Source of the DNA: a virus
DNA: 64,000 nt
Reading direction: 5' to 3' (one strand)
IMG/VR virus record: IMGVR_UViG_3300036851_000176
Coordinates: 1-64,000 of that record
Shown here: in pieces, positions 45,517-53,936 of the stretch
Layout of the letters: each line of letters starts with the position of its first letter
How positions within the stretch are numbered: the stretch's first letter is position 1
The notes under the pieces: generated by a model
Told to the model about the DNA's origin: nothing
The model's input: only the letters and a program-made list of their open reading frames with translations
Database searches by the model: none
Translations under genes and position numbers: made by a program

Positions 45517-45834
45517 TTAACTCTGATCGAGACCGGATACCGTGAGAGTCAAACCAGTCCCGCCCGTGTTCGCCTGAAGAGTTTCAGTTCCAGCCATGAC
45601 AATGAAGCAATCATGATTGAGAATTCCGCCTGCTGGAATCGAGATTTGAGGGATGATGAGGTTGGCGTCAAGAACTCCACCGATTCCCAACTTGAAGAGA
45701 ATTGCGGCAGCACTCCCGTTCACAACTCGGATGTTCCGCAGCGTATAGGTATGTCCAGTTGTTCCAGTAAACGGTGTGCTCGTACCGCTGGCGAGGTTCG
45801 CAGGTCCGAAGATTCGTGAAAGGATGTTAGGCAT
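45517..45834 (-). CDS. Putative virion protein (105 aa)
   Basis: Beta-rich, Gly/Thr-rich protein (GTTGHTYTLRNIRVVNGSAA, LIIPQISIPAGGILNHDCFI), similar in character to small decoration or fibre-linker proteins. Starts at a leaderless-type promoter. Specific role unknown. Confidence 0.58.
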   Translation of the reverse strand: MPNILSRIFGPANLASGTSTPFTGTTGHTYTLRNIRVVNGSAAAILFKLGIGGVLDANLIIPQISIPAGGILNHDCFIVMAGTETLQANTGGTGLTLTVSGLDQS

Positions 45835-45840
45835 AGCGGT

Positions 45841-45846
45841 ATCTTA
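45841..45846 (-). promoter_or_regulatory. Leaderless-type promoter -10 (TAAGAT)
   Basis: TGtTAAGAT then ACCGCT then ATG 45834; no Shine-Dalgarno. Confidence 0.55.
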
Positions 45847-45857
45847 ACAGCCCGGAA

Positions 45858-47423
45858 TCATGAGATGGCCCATTGAGTAGCGAAATCCGCTGCTCCTGTT
45901 GCTCCAACGGGTCCGGTCGCTCCTGTCGCGCCCGCAACACCGGCCGGTCCAGTTGATCCGGTCGCTCCAGCGGTTCCTGTAGCACCAGCAGGACCGGTGG
46001 CTCCCGTTGCACCGTCGAATCCATCGTCTCCATCTGCTCCGCTCGCTCCCACCGGGCCTGTCGCTCCTGTTACTCCTGCTCCCGTTGCCCCGGTCGCCCC
46101 TACTGCACCAGCCGAACCAGTGGCTCCTGTGGCACCAGCCGCGCCCGCCGATCCTGCCGAGCCAGTTGCTCCTGTGGCTCCCGCTGTACCTGCGCCCGTC
46201 GCACCGGTTGCTCCAAGTGAAACAGTCGCCATCGCAAACTGGTATGTCGCCAGAAGTGTGTCTCCCGTTAGAGGGGCCGTAACAAATGTGATCGTGCTTC
46301 CGGACAGCGTGTAGTCTGCGCCACCAGCGCTCTGAAGAACTCCGTTGCGGTACAACTCCAGAGTTGTGCTTGGAGTCGGAGAATTTGCCAGCGTGTACAT
46401 GACGTTGGCTCCATTGATTGCGCCTCCGGGCGTCTCGTTCCAGATGATGTTGGCTGCTGAGAGTGCTCCCGTCGCTCCTGTGGATCCGTCAATCCCATCT
46501 GTTCCATCTACTCCCGCCGGACCGACAGGGCCAGTGGCGCCCGAGGCCCCGATGTCACCGGTTGGACCTGTTGCGCCTGTGGCGCCATTTGCGCCCGTGG
46601 CGCCCGTAGCACCGTCAATTCCGTCAATTCCGTCAATGCCCGCTGGCCCCGTTGCTCCGGTCGCTCCACCCGATCCTGTGGCGCCTGTGGCTCCGGCCGA
46701 TCCAGCCGCGCCAGTAGCTCCCGTCGCTCCGTCCACTCCCGTTCCGGTACCTCCGCCTCCGCCCGCTCCTCCAACAACCATGCTGGTCGGGCCGGGAGCG
46801 CCAATCGGGCCAGGGTCTCCTCGACGGGCTACGAGTTGCCAGTATTCGTTCGAGCGCTTGTTGTCGGCGGCGGGATCAATTCCCGCTGGAACATCCTTCT
46901 TCGGCTGATACGTGCTACCGAGACGGAAGACAAGAGGAGCAAGGGCCTTGTACTCGTCCTTGCGATTCCACGTTACGACTTCAGGGAACTCTCCAGCGGG
47001 TCCGGTCGCTCCATCCGCACCGGGCGCTCCGTCAGCGCCGTCACGACCATCCTTTCCATCCGCTCCGTCCCGACCGGCCGGTCCCGTCGCACCGGGCGTC
47101 CCATCTTCACCGTCCTTGCCATCTGCTCCGGTCGATCCCTTCGGTCCCTGCGGCCCAGTTTCTCCCTTCGGCCCCTGCGCTCCCGTTGGACCTCGACGAC
47201 CGGTCGGACCGAAGAACCCCTGCGGTCCAGGAGGGCCTTCGCCTCCCGGAGGTCCTTCTGGCCCGGTCGCGCCGGGAGGTCCAGTCGGCCCGACATCTCC
47301 TGGATCGCCCTTCTTGCCCGGAGCGCCGAACTGACCCGCAGGGCCGGTAGCGCCTGTCGCGCCGGTCTCTCCGGGCTTGGGGGCGACCACACGAGTTGGA
47401 ATCGTGTAGTTCTTCTTACCCAT
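45858..47423 (-). CDS. Collagen-like tail-fibre protein C (521 aa)
   Basis: Three G-X-Y blocks separated by folded domains: about 20-145 ([20 protein letters not shown]), a globular insert about 148-200 ([20 protein letters not shown]), a block to about 325, a compact domain of about 75 residues ([31 protein letters not shown]) and a final block of [10 protein letters not shown] repeats. GGAAGG lies just before the start. First gene after the portal, which is an unusual position for a fibre. Confidence 0.75.
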   Translation of the reverse strand: MGKKNYTIPTRVVAPKPGETGATGATGPAGQFGAPGKKGDPGDVGPTGPPGATGPEGPPGGEGPPGPQGFFGPTGRRGPTGAQGPKGETGPQGPKGSTGADGKDGEDGTPGATGPAGRDGADGKDGRDGADGAPGADGATGPAGEFPEVVTWNRKDEYKALAPLVFRLGSTYQPKKDVPAGIDPAADNKRSNEYWQLVARRGDPGPIGAPGPTSMVVGGAGGGGGTGTGVDGATGATGAAGSAGATGATGSGGATGATGPAGIDGIDGIDGATGATGANGATGATGPTGDIGASGATGPVGPAGVDGTDGIDGSTGATGALSAANIIWNETPGGAINGANVMYTLANSPTPSTTLELYRNGVLQSAGGADYTLSGSTITFVTAPLTGDTLLATYQFAMATVSLGATGATGAGTAGATGATGSAGSAGAAGATGATGSAGAVGATGATGAGVTGATGPVGASGADGDDGFDGATGATGPAGATGTAGATGSTGPAGVAGATGATGPVGATGAADFATQWAIS

Positions 47424-47455
47424 TTTCCACGACCTTCCCCAGGCCGGGAATCACT

Positions 47456-49375
47456 TTAACCGCCCCCGTCATCGGGAGCGGTTTCCTCTGGGTCTGGAGC
47501 GATGGGAACACCATCGATGTTCACAGTGGTGTCCGGGACGTGGACATGAATGTCTGGTTCTTTGCGAGAGAAGAATGCCTTGACAGCCTCCATGAACCCG
47601 CGACGCTCTTCGGCATCTCGCTCGATCAAAGCGCGATCTTCTTCGGACAATCCGATCGGCTTCTCTTCCAGATCTGGATTCTGAACAGTAACGTTCACGA
47701 CCGGATCACGATTGAGAAGGCGAGATAGCAAACCGCTGAAACGGTTGAAGTCGCCATCGATCTTCTCCGACAGTTCGACGCTCTTGCTTTCCACAACCTC
47801 GCCAGCGACCTCTCGAATCCTGTCCTCCAGTCCGACCTTAATCTCTTCGATCTCCTCTTCCTTGAAATAGCGACCATTCTCGTCCACGCCAGCGAAGTTT
47901 CCGCGAGCGCTCTGGGGAGGTGGCTTCATCGACTGGAGATGCTCGATCAGGTCCTCCTGCTGCTTCTTCGCCTCGATTGGATTCAGGATCGGTACGCCTA
48001 GTCGCTTCAGAAGTTCACGAATGTCCACGGACGCGAGTTCTGCGGGAGCATTCTGCGCGAGCGCCTGCACGATCGCGCGACCCGTTTCCACATCCTGATC
48101 CTCGAAGCCGGTCGTGACGATCTCACACGTTGGTCCGCCAGGACCGAAGTTCGCTTCGAGCAACTGCGGGATCATGTAGCGGTTGATCTGGTCATCGATC
48201 TCGGCCTTGATGATCGCCTGCCCGTCCTCAAAGGTCGAACCAAGAGTGGCTGCGACGTTGCGCGATGATGTTCCGCCCTTGCCCTCGAAGAATGCCTGCT
48301 CCGGAACCATGAGCGCTCGGAGGCGAGATACGTCGAGATACTCAAACGACTCATTCAACGCGTCGAAGTTCGTGTTGACTTCCATGTGCTTCAGTTCCCA
48401 CGAACGGAGGTTGAGGGTGCGTCCATCCATCTGACTCTCGACAGCGCTACTCGGCAGCGAAACATTTGCGCCAGAGCGGAGTTTCTCGGCGAGACCCAGA
48501 GCCTCCTGCGTGAAGTTGCGAGGGTTGCCCTCGTCGTCAGTCGCGAGTTCGGTTGGGTGATACGCGATCACCGGCGGATCGGCCCACTTCTCGAATGCTC
48601 GGTCAGCCAAGCCGAAGCGATACCAGTACGCCCACCAGAATCGGTATGCGTAACCCAGGCGCGGCCAGCCATAGAGGGAGCCGAACACGGAGTCCTTCTC
48701 GTTGGTCGCCCAGAGCGCCCAGTCGAGACCAATCTTTCCGTCTGAATCTGCTTTCTCCTCGAATGGGAACCGGGACCCTGCCTGCGTGTTTCGGTAGTTG
48801 ATCCCTGCGAAGTTTCCATCTGCGTCCCATGCTGGAGTGACGTGGCGCGGGTTGAGAGGACTGAACGGTTTCCAGAGCAGAGGATCAGCGCTCGAACTCC
48901 AGACTCTTACCTCCTGCGCGTCCGGTCCATTTCCGCTCAGGTAGACCCAATCGACCGGAGCGCGCTCGAAGTTCTTGACCATGGCCTGAAAGCCGAAATC
49001 GAGACTGCCTCCGTACTGGAGGATGAAGCGGCCGTAGATCCTGCGCAGCGCTCCGTCGATGAACGCGGCTCGACGAGGGTCTGTACTCTTGATGTACCAG
49101 TTGGCGCGAGCGAGATACGCCTTGATGAACGATAGTCCGAACGAGAGGATCGGATCACGACGCATCTGTTCCAGGTCGCCGATCGTGACCTTCGTAGCAT
49201 CCGGGGTGCGTCCACCAGCTCGGAAAATATCGCCCCCAGTCTTCCACCGAGAGGTCGAGGAGGCGGTGCTAGGTCCCTTGTCAGCGGCCAGACGGTCTCT
49301 CAGCCGCTCACGGGCCTCTTCGCTATCACCTTCCGCGAAGTGTGCTCCGCCCACGCTGAGGTCGTCATCTGGCAT
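47456..49375 (-). CDS. Portal protein
   Basis: 639 residues. LEQMRRDPILSFGLSFIKAY, WALWATNEKDSVFGSLYGWP then RLGYAYRFWWAYWYRFGLADRAFEKWADPPVIAY-type sequence and the C-terminal stem region (DRIREVAGEVVESKSVELSE) fit DUF935/Mu gp29-like portal proteins, the ring through which DNA enters the head. ATG 49375 is chosen because GGGAGG lies eight bases upstream; the frame extends to 49396. A hairpin encloses that ribosome-binding site. Directly downstream of the large terminase. Confidence 0.82.
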   Translation of the reverse strand: MPDDDLSVGGAHFAEGDSEEARERLRDRLAADKGPSTASSTSRWKTGGDIFRAGGRTPDATKVTIGDLEQMRRDPILSFGLSFIKAYLARANWYIKSTDPRRAAFIDGALRRIYGRFILQYGGSLDFGFQAMVKNFERAPVDWVYLSGNGPDAQEVRVWSSSADPLLWKPFSPLNPRHVTPAWDADGNFAGINYRNTQAGSRFPFEEKADSDGKIGLDWALWATNEKDSVFGSLYGWPRLGYAYRFWWAYWYRFGLADRAFEKWADPPVIAYHPTELATDDEGNPRNFTQEALGLAEKLRSGANVSLPSSAVESQMDGRTLNLRSWELKHMEVNTNFDALNESFEYLDVSRLRALMVPEQAFFEGKGGTSSRNVAATLGSTFEDGQAIIKAEIDDQINRYMIPQLLEANFGPGGPTCEIVTTGFEDQDVETGRAIVQALAQNAPAELASVDIRELLKRLGVPILNPIEAKKQQEDLIEHLQSMKPPPQSARGNFAGVDENGRYFKEEEIEEIKVGLEDRIREVAGEVVESKSVELSEKIDGDFNRFSGLLSRLLNRDPVVNVTVQNPDLEEKPIGLSEEDRALIERDAEERRGFMEAVKAFFSRKEPDIHVHVPDTTVNIDGVPIAPDPEETAPDDGGG

Positions 49376-49381
49376 GCGAAA

Positions 49382-49403
49382 GCCTCCCAGGGTCACGGGA
49401 GGC
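49382..49403 (-). promoter_or_regulatory. Hairpin enclosing the portal ribosome-binding site
   Basis: GCCTCCC / GGGAGGC 7-bp arms with an 8-base loop; the 3' arm contains the GGGAGG Shine-Dalgarno, six bases before ATG 49375. On the mRNA it would hide the ribosome-binding site, or, with the TTT that follows, act as a weak terminator after the terminase gene. Confidence 0.45.
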
Positions 49404-49478
49404 CATGGGTACTCCCTGGTTTTGCCAGTGGGTGATGTTCGAACACTCCGATCGAATTGCTAGCCACGAAAGTGTACA

Positions 49479-51335
49479 TCATCGAGGCGTAGGCCAGCCC
49501 GGTGGTCTGGGGAAATTCGTGCTTCGAGCCGGTTCCCCGCCTCCTGGGAGATACCTGCTCGGACCGGATCCGGTTCCGGTACTTCCTCCGTATCCTGATT
49601 CTCCCGCTCCTGTTGGCGCCGCTGCGGACTGCTGGCTGCGCTTGATCGTTCGCACATTTGCGATCAGATAGCGCGTCGCGTCTACTGCATGATCGAAGTC
49701 TTTGACGGGTCGATCCGGAATGTCAATCTGTCCCGGCTTTGGGTCGGGGTTGTGCCAGACCTCGATCTCGTCGCAGAGCATGTCGCAGCGCGTCACGTCC
49801 ACGTAGAACTGGTTCTCTTCGATGAGGTCGCGCCAGTAGGTCGTGTGCAGATCTACGTCCTTCGTGGCGTAGTTGACCAACGGGATAGGAGGGTCATGCG
49901 CTCTCCATTCGAGCATCGCTCCGCGAGCCTGCACGTCATAGAAGAAGCGCTTGATGTGGAACTCAGGGAATCGCATCTTCCAGTATCCGATTCGCTTGAT
50001 CACCAGATCCGCCATCTTCGATGGGGCGAGGTTGGCCTTGTAGATCTCGTCGAACACAACGTGCGATCCTGCGGGAAGAACGATCGCTGGCTCCTCTCTA
50101 TCGGCCTGGTGGAAGCCAAGCACGATCACCGGCTTGTTGAGCACCTGGACGAACTCAATAGCTGTTGGGTTCGTTCCTCCGAAGTCCACGCTCGCGAAGA
50201 CCATTCCATTCGATGGATCGGGCATGAAATGTCGGATGCCATGACGTTGGCGGTCGAAGTCAGGGAGTCTCAGACCAGATGCGGACGGGCGCGAGCACTC
50301 CTGCTGAGCCTCCCACACGTCCCTGGTCGTCGTTCGGAAAGTCTTATGGAGGTCTCCAAGCGGGAGCCATCCTCTGCTACGCGCGAGGCGACCATTACAC
50401 ACGTCCTCGAACGTGCGGTCCTCGCCCGATTCCCACTTGCCCTTGACAACACGATTGCATTCACACTTCTCCTCTTCGGGGAGATCTGGATACGCCTTGC
50501 GGCAGTTGGGCACTTCCTGAGCGCACTCGAAGATGCACCAGGTGTAGAGACGATACGGAGGATCGAAGCCCGCCTTCTCCGCGTCGCGGATTTCGTTGAG
50601 AAGCGTCTGCATCGGACCGTGCGCGCGCTTTCGTGTTGACGTAATAAGGTCTTGCGCTCGATTGCCGCCCTTGGACAGAGAGATGTTCCGTGACTCCTGG
50701 AACACGCCAGGCTTCATGAGTTCCTGCTCGTCAACGTGGCAATGAGGGTGATGCGGCCCGTTCACCGCAGCCTCGGTGCCAGGAACGATCTCGACCTTCG
50801 CCCCGTTGTTGAAAATCGTCTCTGACATGAGGCACTTCTCTACGTCGGGATGATCTTCGGCCTGCTGAACCTTACCGTCAGTCTTGATCAATTCAGTCAG
50901 TCGGTCGTAACAGCGACCGGCGTGCTCAAGAATGGCCCCGACGCTGATTCCATCGCAGCCCTTGAACTTAGCGCTGAGCATGTGCCACAGTGCGGCCATC
51001 TGCGTCTTCGATCCGCCACGGTTCGTCATCCAGAGCGCTGAATAGTCGCGTTCGAAGTAGAGATTGCTGAACGCCTCGAACGGAGATTGATGTTCAGGAC
51101 ACACGCGCGTGCGGGGAATGTCTAGCCCATATGTGTCCAGAATGTAAGCGTGTAATTCGTCGTCAGTCTGCGGCCCTTTCGCCGACTTCCAACTCTGGTA
51201 GGCCAGCAGGCAGTCGTCCTGCTGATCCGTTGTCAATGACGGAAAACTCTCCGTCCAGAATTTCTCCGCCCTCGGACGATCCGAGGCCAAGATCCCGAAG
51301 AACTCCGGCCAAGAGATCTGTTCGTTGCTGATCAT
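49479..51335 (-). CDS. Terminase large subunit
   Basis: 618 residues. The ATPase has Walker A TNRGGSKTQ (about 105-111) and Walker B HCHVDEQE (about 199-203). The RNase H-like nuclease starts at FASVDFGGTNPTAIEF (Asp near 384), with its second acidic cluster in DFDHAVDATRYLI near residue 570. A Cys-rich insert (CIFECAQEVPNC...CEC) lies between the domains. It packages DNA into the head with the portal. The C-terminal 45 residues are Gly/Pro/Ser-rich and disordered. The first 173 bases overlap the small-subunit gene in another frame. Confidence 0.9.
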   Translation of the reverse strand: MISNEQISWPEFFGILASDRPRAEKFWTESFPSLTTDQQDDCLLAYQSWKSAKGPQTDDELHAYILDTYGLDIPRTRVCPEHQSPFEAFSNLYFERDYSALWMTNRGGSKTQMAALWHMLSAKFKGCDGISVGAILEHAGRCYDRLTELIKTDGKVQQAEDHPDVEKCLMSETIFNNGAKVEIVPGTEAAVNGPHHPHCHVDEQELMKPGVFQESRNISLSKGGNRAQDLITSTRKRAHGPMQTLLNEIRDAEKAGFDPPYRLYTWCIFECAQEVPNCRKAYPDLPEEEKCECNRVVKGKWESGEDRTFEDVCNGRLARSRGWLPLGDLHKTFRTTTRDVWEAQQECSRPSASGLRLPDFDRQRHGIRHFMPDPSNGMVFASVDFGGTNPTAIEFVQVLNKPVIVLGFHQADREEPAIVLPAGSHVVFDEIYKANLAPSKMADLVIKRIGYWKMRFPEFHIKRFFYDVQARGAMLEWRAHDPPIPLVNYATKDVDLHTTYWRDLIEENQFYVDVTRCDMLCDEIEVWHNPDPKPGQIDIPDRPVKDFDHAVDATRYLIANVRTIKRSQQSAAAPTGAGESGYGGSTGTGSGPSRYLPGGGEPARSTNFPRPPGWPTPR

Positions 51336-51690
51336 TCAGCGCCCTCCTCTCTGCGAGTTGCTGTTTCTTGTGGGTCTCCAGCACCTCGACGAGACCCTTA
51401 GCGGCGCGCAACTTCTCGGCGCGCGTTCCATTAGCAAGGGCGTCAACGTATGCCTGAATGACCAGAACCTGAACATCCTCGGCTCCGGTCGCATCGACAA
51501 TCGACTTGATCAGATCGTCAGAAGTCTTCTTGACGGCAATCGATTTCTGAGCGCCGCCGAACTTCGCTCGCTCCTCTCCTGTCTCGGGATCCACCACTTT
51601 CTCGCGGTGCATCGCTTTGGCGCGATCAGAGCGCCGCTTGCGCTCCTCGTCTGACAGGTTGAGTTTCTCGCCTTTGTGTGATCGGCCCAT
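51163..51690 (-). CDS. Putative terminase small subunit
   Basis: 175 residues immediately upstream of the large subunit. Basic N-terminus (HKGEKLNLSDEERKRRSDRA), a helical core (DLIKSIVDATGAEDVQVLVI; RAEKLRAAKGLVEVLETHKK) that could form the oligomer, and an acidic C-terminus. Assigned by position and composition; no family signature was recognised. Its last 57 codons overlap the large-subunit start. Confidence 0.58.
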   Translation of the reverse strand: MGRSHKGEKLNLSDEERKRRSDRAKAMHREKVVDPETGEERAKFGGAQKSIAVKKTSDDLIKSIVDATGAEDVQVLVIQAYVDALANGTRAEKLRAAKGLVEVLETHKKQQLAERRALNDQQRTDLLAGVLRDLGLGSSEGGEILDGEFSVIDNGSAGRLPAGLPELEVGERAAD

Positions 51691-51756
51691 GCACGACCAC
51701 CCTACGCTAAAGATTTCTCTAGCGGCGAATTAAAGTGTCGTCTTCTGACCCAAATC

Positions 51757-51951
51757 CTACTCGGCGGCCAGACCATGATTGCGAGAGGATGCCTCGTCCG
51801 AAATCGCGCTCTGTTCGGATGAATGAGACCCAACTCCGTCTCCGCCGCGCGTCGCTCGACGATGTTTCGTGGGGTTCCCGTCTCCGTCCAGGACGCCTTC
51901 GATCTCTTCGTAAGAGTCTCCGTACGGATCGTTTCCTGTTCCAGTCATCAT
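51757..51951 (-). CDS. Acidic small protein (64 aa)
   Basis: Shine-Dalgarno AAAGGAGG before two ATGs (51951, 51948). Polar and Gly/Asp/Ser-rich (GNDPYGDSYEEIEGVLDGDG), likely disordered. Precedes the terminase genes. Confidence 0.5.
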   Translation of the reverse strand: MMTGTGNDPYGDSYEEIEGVLDGDGNPTKHRRATRGGDGVGSHSSEQSAISDEASSRNHGLAAE

Positions 51952-51976
51952 TTGCCTCCTTTCGACTCGTAAGAGT

Positions 51977-52342
51977 CTACCTGCTCAGATAGGCGAGCAC
52001 TGCTCGCGCCTCATCGATAGTGATTCCGCCGAGTAGGCGCTTGTTGTGTCGGAAGCAGAGGAGACCGCGCGCCTTGCCTGTTTTGTGGTCGTGATCGCGA
52101 TGGAATCTGCCATTCTCATTTGGCTTGCAATCGATTCCAAGATAGCGGCCGATCCAGCAGAAGTTTCCGCCATTGACTTCGACGAAGAATTCATATGGCT
52201 CAGATAGAACCGCGCGGTGTGCGGGCGGAGCTGATTTCTTCGGCTGCAAGCGCCCGCACACCACTCCATCGACAACAGCATCGCAACGCTTCTTGTTGCG
52301 CGTCGGATGCTTCGTCTTACATTTGGTGCATGTCCACGGCAC
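51977..52342 (-). CDS. Endonuclease VII-like HNH nuclease 2
   Basis: 121 residues from GTG 52342, 6 bases after TACTCT. WTCTKCKTKHPTRNKKRC and VVCGRLQ give zinc cysteines; GRFHRDHDHKTGKARGLLCF, then RHNKRLLGG is the endonuclease VII DHxH loop. The frame runs to 52627 but that would overlap the membrane-protein gene. Second member of this family in the window, here just upstream of the terminase block. Confidence 0.75.
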   Translation of the reverse strand: MPWTCTKCKTKHPTRNKKRCDAVVDGVVCGRLQPKKSAPPAHRAVLSEPYEFFVEVNGGNFCWIGRYLGIDCKPNENGRFHRDHDHKTGKARGLLCFRHNKRLLGGITIDEARAVLAYLSR

Positions 52343-52344
52343 TC

Positions 52345-52605
52345 CTAAAGAGTACCGTTTCGCCTCCGAGCCAGAGTCTTGCGGCGCTTTCGCGCGCGAC
52401 GGGTATCGAGCGCGGCTCCTCCGACCACGTATGTAACGAGGCCGAGCAGGAGTCCGCCGACGATGAATGCGACCGGACCCCAGAATGGCAGTGTTACCCA
52501 CCACCATGACCAGTCGATCACGCCGACGAGTTTGAGGACCACGAACGCCACTCCGAGAAGACTGAGCGTGCTCGGTCCACCGCGAGATTGAACAGTGTCG
52601 GCCAT
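52345..52605 (-). CDS. Small membrane protein (86 aa)
   Basis: ATG 52605 shares a base with the previous TGA. LLGVAFVVLKLVGVIDWSWW and WVTLPFWGPVAFIVGGLLLG form two membrane segments; the VLKLxGVIxWSWWWVxxPxW pattern recurs in a small transmembrane family common in phages. Basic C-terminus. Function unknown. Confidence 0.6.
   Translation of the reverse strand: MADTVQSRGGPSTLSLLGVAFVVLKLVGVIDWSWWWVTLPFWGPVAFIVGGLLLGLVTYVVGGAALDTRRARKRRKTLARRRNGTL
52349..52354 (-). promoter_or_regulatory. Leaderless-type promoter -10 (TACTCT)
   Basis: TACTCT then TTAGGA then GTG 52342; it overlaps the stop of the upstream membrane-protein gene. Confidence 0.45.
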
Positions 52606-52736
52606 CAGAGTGCCCTCGAACTTCCACCAGTGAGGTCGAGAACGAGAACTACGATGAGCGACACCAGCCATGCGTTCCACTGGTGCAACGGCGGGGTGCC
52701 GCTAACCAGCCAAACGATGAGCCAGATGATTGTCAT
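52605..52736 (-). CDS. Tiny membrane protein (43 aa)
   Basis: ATG 52736 in an ATGA overlap, stop sharing a base with the next ATG. TIIWLIVWLVSGTPPLHQW and AWLVSLIVVLVLDL are two hydrophobic segments. Function unknown. Confidence 0.55.
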   Translation of the reverse strand: MTIIWLIVWLVSGTPPLHQWNAWLVSLIVVLVLDLTGGSSRAL

Positions 52737-53449
52737 GTGTTTCTTACCTTTCCTGATCGCTTGTACTCATCATCCCGAAGTGTTGCTTCTCGGCTGAGTC
52801 TCGACACGTTGCCCTCATAAATTTCCTTGAGGGCCTTGTAGTCGCCGACTTGACGTTCGAGATCGAACACTTCGTCGTCGAGTTTCTTGTACTCCGGGGA
52901 TTCCTTTGCCGCCAGGTCGAGGGCTTCCTTGGTCGGCTTGACCCCGTTCTCGCGCGCCGCGACTTCTTCGGCGAGATACGCCTTGCGATAAGCGCTCTCG
53001 CGTAGTTGACGCGCACGTAGCACTCGATCCATCGTCTGCTTCAGCTGCCAGATCGCTCGGTTGAGACACGCCTGGAACTGACTCGCGAGACGACGAATCT
53101 CCTTGTCGGAGCAGTCCGAGATGTCGAACGGCATCTCCGGCGGATCGCCCTCGATCTGCCGAGGAACTGGCAGATGCTCGGCCTTGATCTCTGCCGGAGC
53201 GGGAGCGTCGTCCTCCGTCGTGGGCACGGCTTCCGGCTCCTCGTCGGTGTAGCCCGCGCCATCGCGTCCGATCGCGACGATCTGCTTGATCGTGTTGTCG
53301 GCGTCCTTCGTCTCCGCAGCCGCCTCAGCGTGCTGGAAGTAGAACTTCGCCTCCTTGATCAGTTCCTCCTCGGCCTCCGGAATCGGGTCGTCGTAATACC
53401 CGCCCTCTTTCGCACATTCGAGGATCGCGAGGGCGGTCTTAGCCTTCAC
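52733..53449 (-). CDS. Coiled-coil protein (238 aa)
   Basis: GTG start at 53449. Acidic N-terminal half (DEEPEAVPTTEDDAPAPAEI) and a long helical C-terminal half with heptads (LDDEVFDLERQVGDYKALKE). No family recognised. Between the replication and packaging blocks. Confidence 0.55.
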   Translation of the reverse strand: MKAKTALAILECAKEGGYYDDPIPEAEEELIKEAKFYFQHAEAAAETKDADNTIKQIVAIGRDGAGYTDEEPEAVPTTEDDAPAPAEIKAEHLPVPRQIEGDPPEMPFDISDCSDKEIRRLASQFQACLNRAIWQLKQTMDRVLRARQLRESAYRKAYLAEEVAARENGVKPTKEALDLAAKESPEYKKLDDEVFDLERQVGDYKALKEIYEGNVSRLSREATLRDDEYKRSGKVRNT

Positions 53450-53591
53450 GAGCGTCCTCGATCCGAAGCATGCCCTCTTCCGCGATCGAGAGCAGGAGTG
53501 GAGATTCCACGTTCGCCAGTTCTGGCACAGCCGCGTTCAGGTAGCCGACGAGTTGAATGACCTCTCCTTCGGTGAAGATGCGCTCGCTCAT
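53439..53591 (-). CDS. Hypothetical small protein (50 aa)
   Basis: ATG 53591 shares a base with the previous stop; the frame overlaps the next gene's GTG by 11 bases. SERIFTEGEVIQLVGYLNAA, then a helical end. Supported by coupling only. Confidence 0.5.
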   Translation of the reverse strand: MSERIFTEGEVIQLVGYLNAAVPELANVESPLLLSIAEEGMLRIEDAREG

Positions 53592-53911
53592 CAGACTTCG
53601 ATGAGGTCGATGAGGTCACGAACTCGGCTGGTCGCCTTTGCGATCAGGCGATTGTTGTCCTCGAACTTCTCGGCGAGCGGGACCTTGATCTCGCGCAAGT
53701 CCTTGTCGCTCTTCTCGCCTGGCTCGGTCTCGATGCTGCGAAGGACGCCACCGAGACGTAGTCGCATTTCGAGAGCGTCGAGGTTGTTGTGCAGCGTCTC
53801 CAGTTCCTCGACCTGACGCAGATATTCGCCGGAGACCTGACCGCGAGGGAACTCGATGTCAGGCTCGGCAGCCTTTTCCTGCTGGTCCACGTACATCTCT
53901 CCTAGGCCCAT
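53591..53911 (-). CDS. Helical protein (106 aa)
   Basis: AAGGAG seven bases before ATG 53911. Long charged helix (EYLRQVEELETLHNNLDALE; DNNRLIAKATSRVRDLIDLI) suggests a coiled coil. Function unknown. Confidence 0.55.
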   Translation of the reverse strand: MGLGEMYVDQQEKAAEPDIEFPRGQVSGEYLRQVEELETLHNNLDALEMRLRLGGVLRSIETEPGEKSDKDLREIKVPLAEKFEDNNRLIAKATSRVRDLIDLIEV

Positions 53912-53936
53912 CACTTACTCCTTCGTTGGTAGGGAC

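Noticed and set aside
37922-47423. Periodic short repeats considered as CRISPR
   Set aside because: Periodicity is in multiples of nine bases within open reading frames and encodes G-X-Y; there are no spacers, and the Cas4-like gene has no Cas neighbours.
51977-52627. 216-codon maximum frame for the second endonuclease VII
   Set aside because: The N-terminal 95 residues overlap the membrane-protein gene and look like shadow sequence; GTG 52342 after a leaderless-type -10 is preferred.
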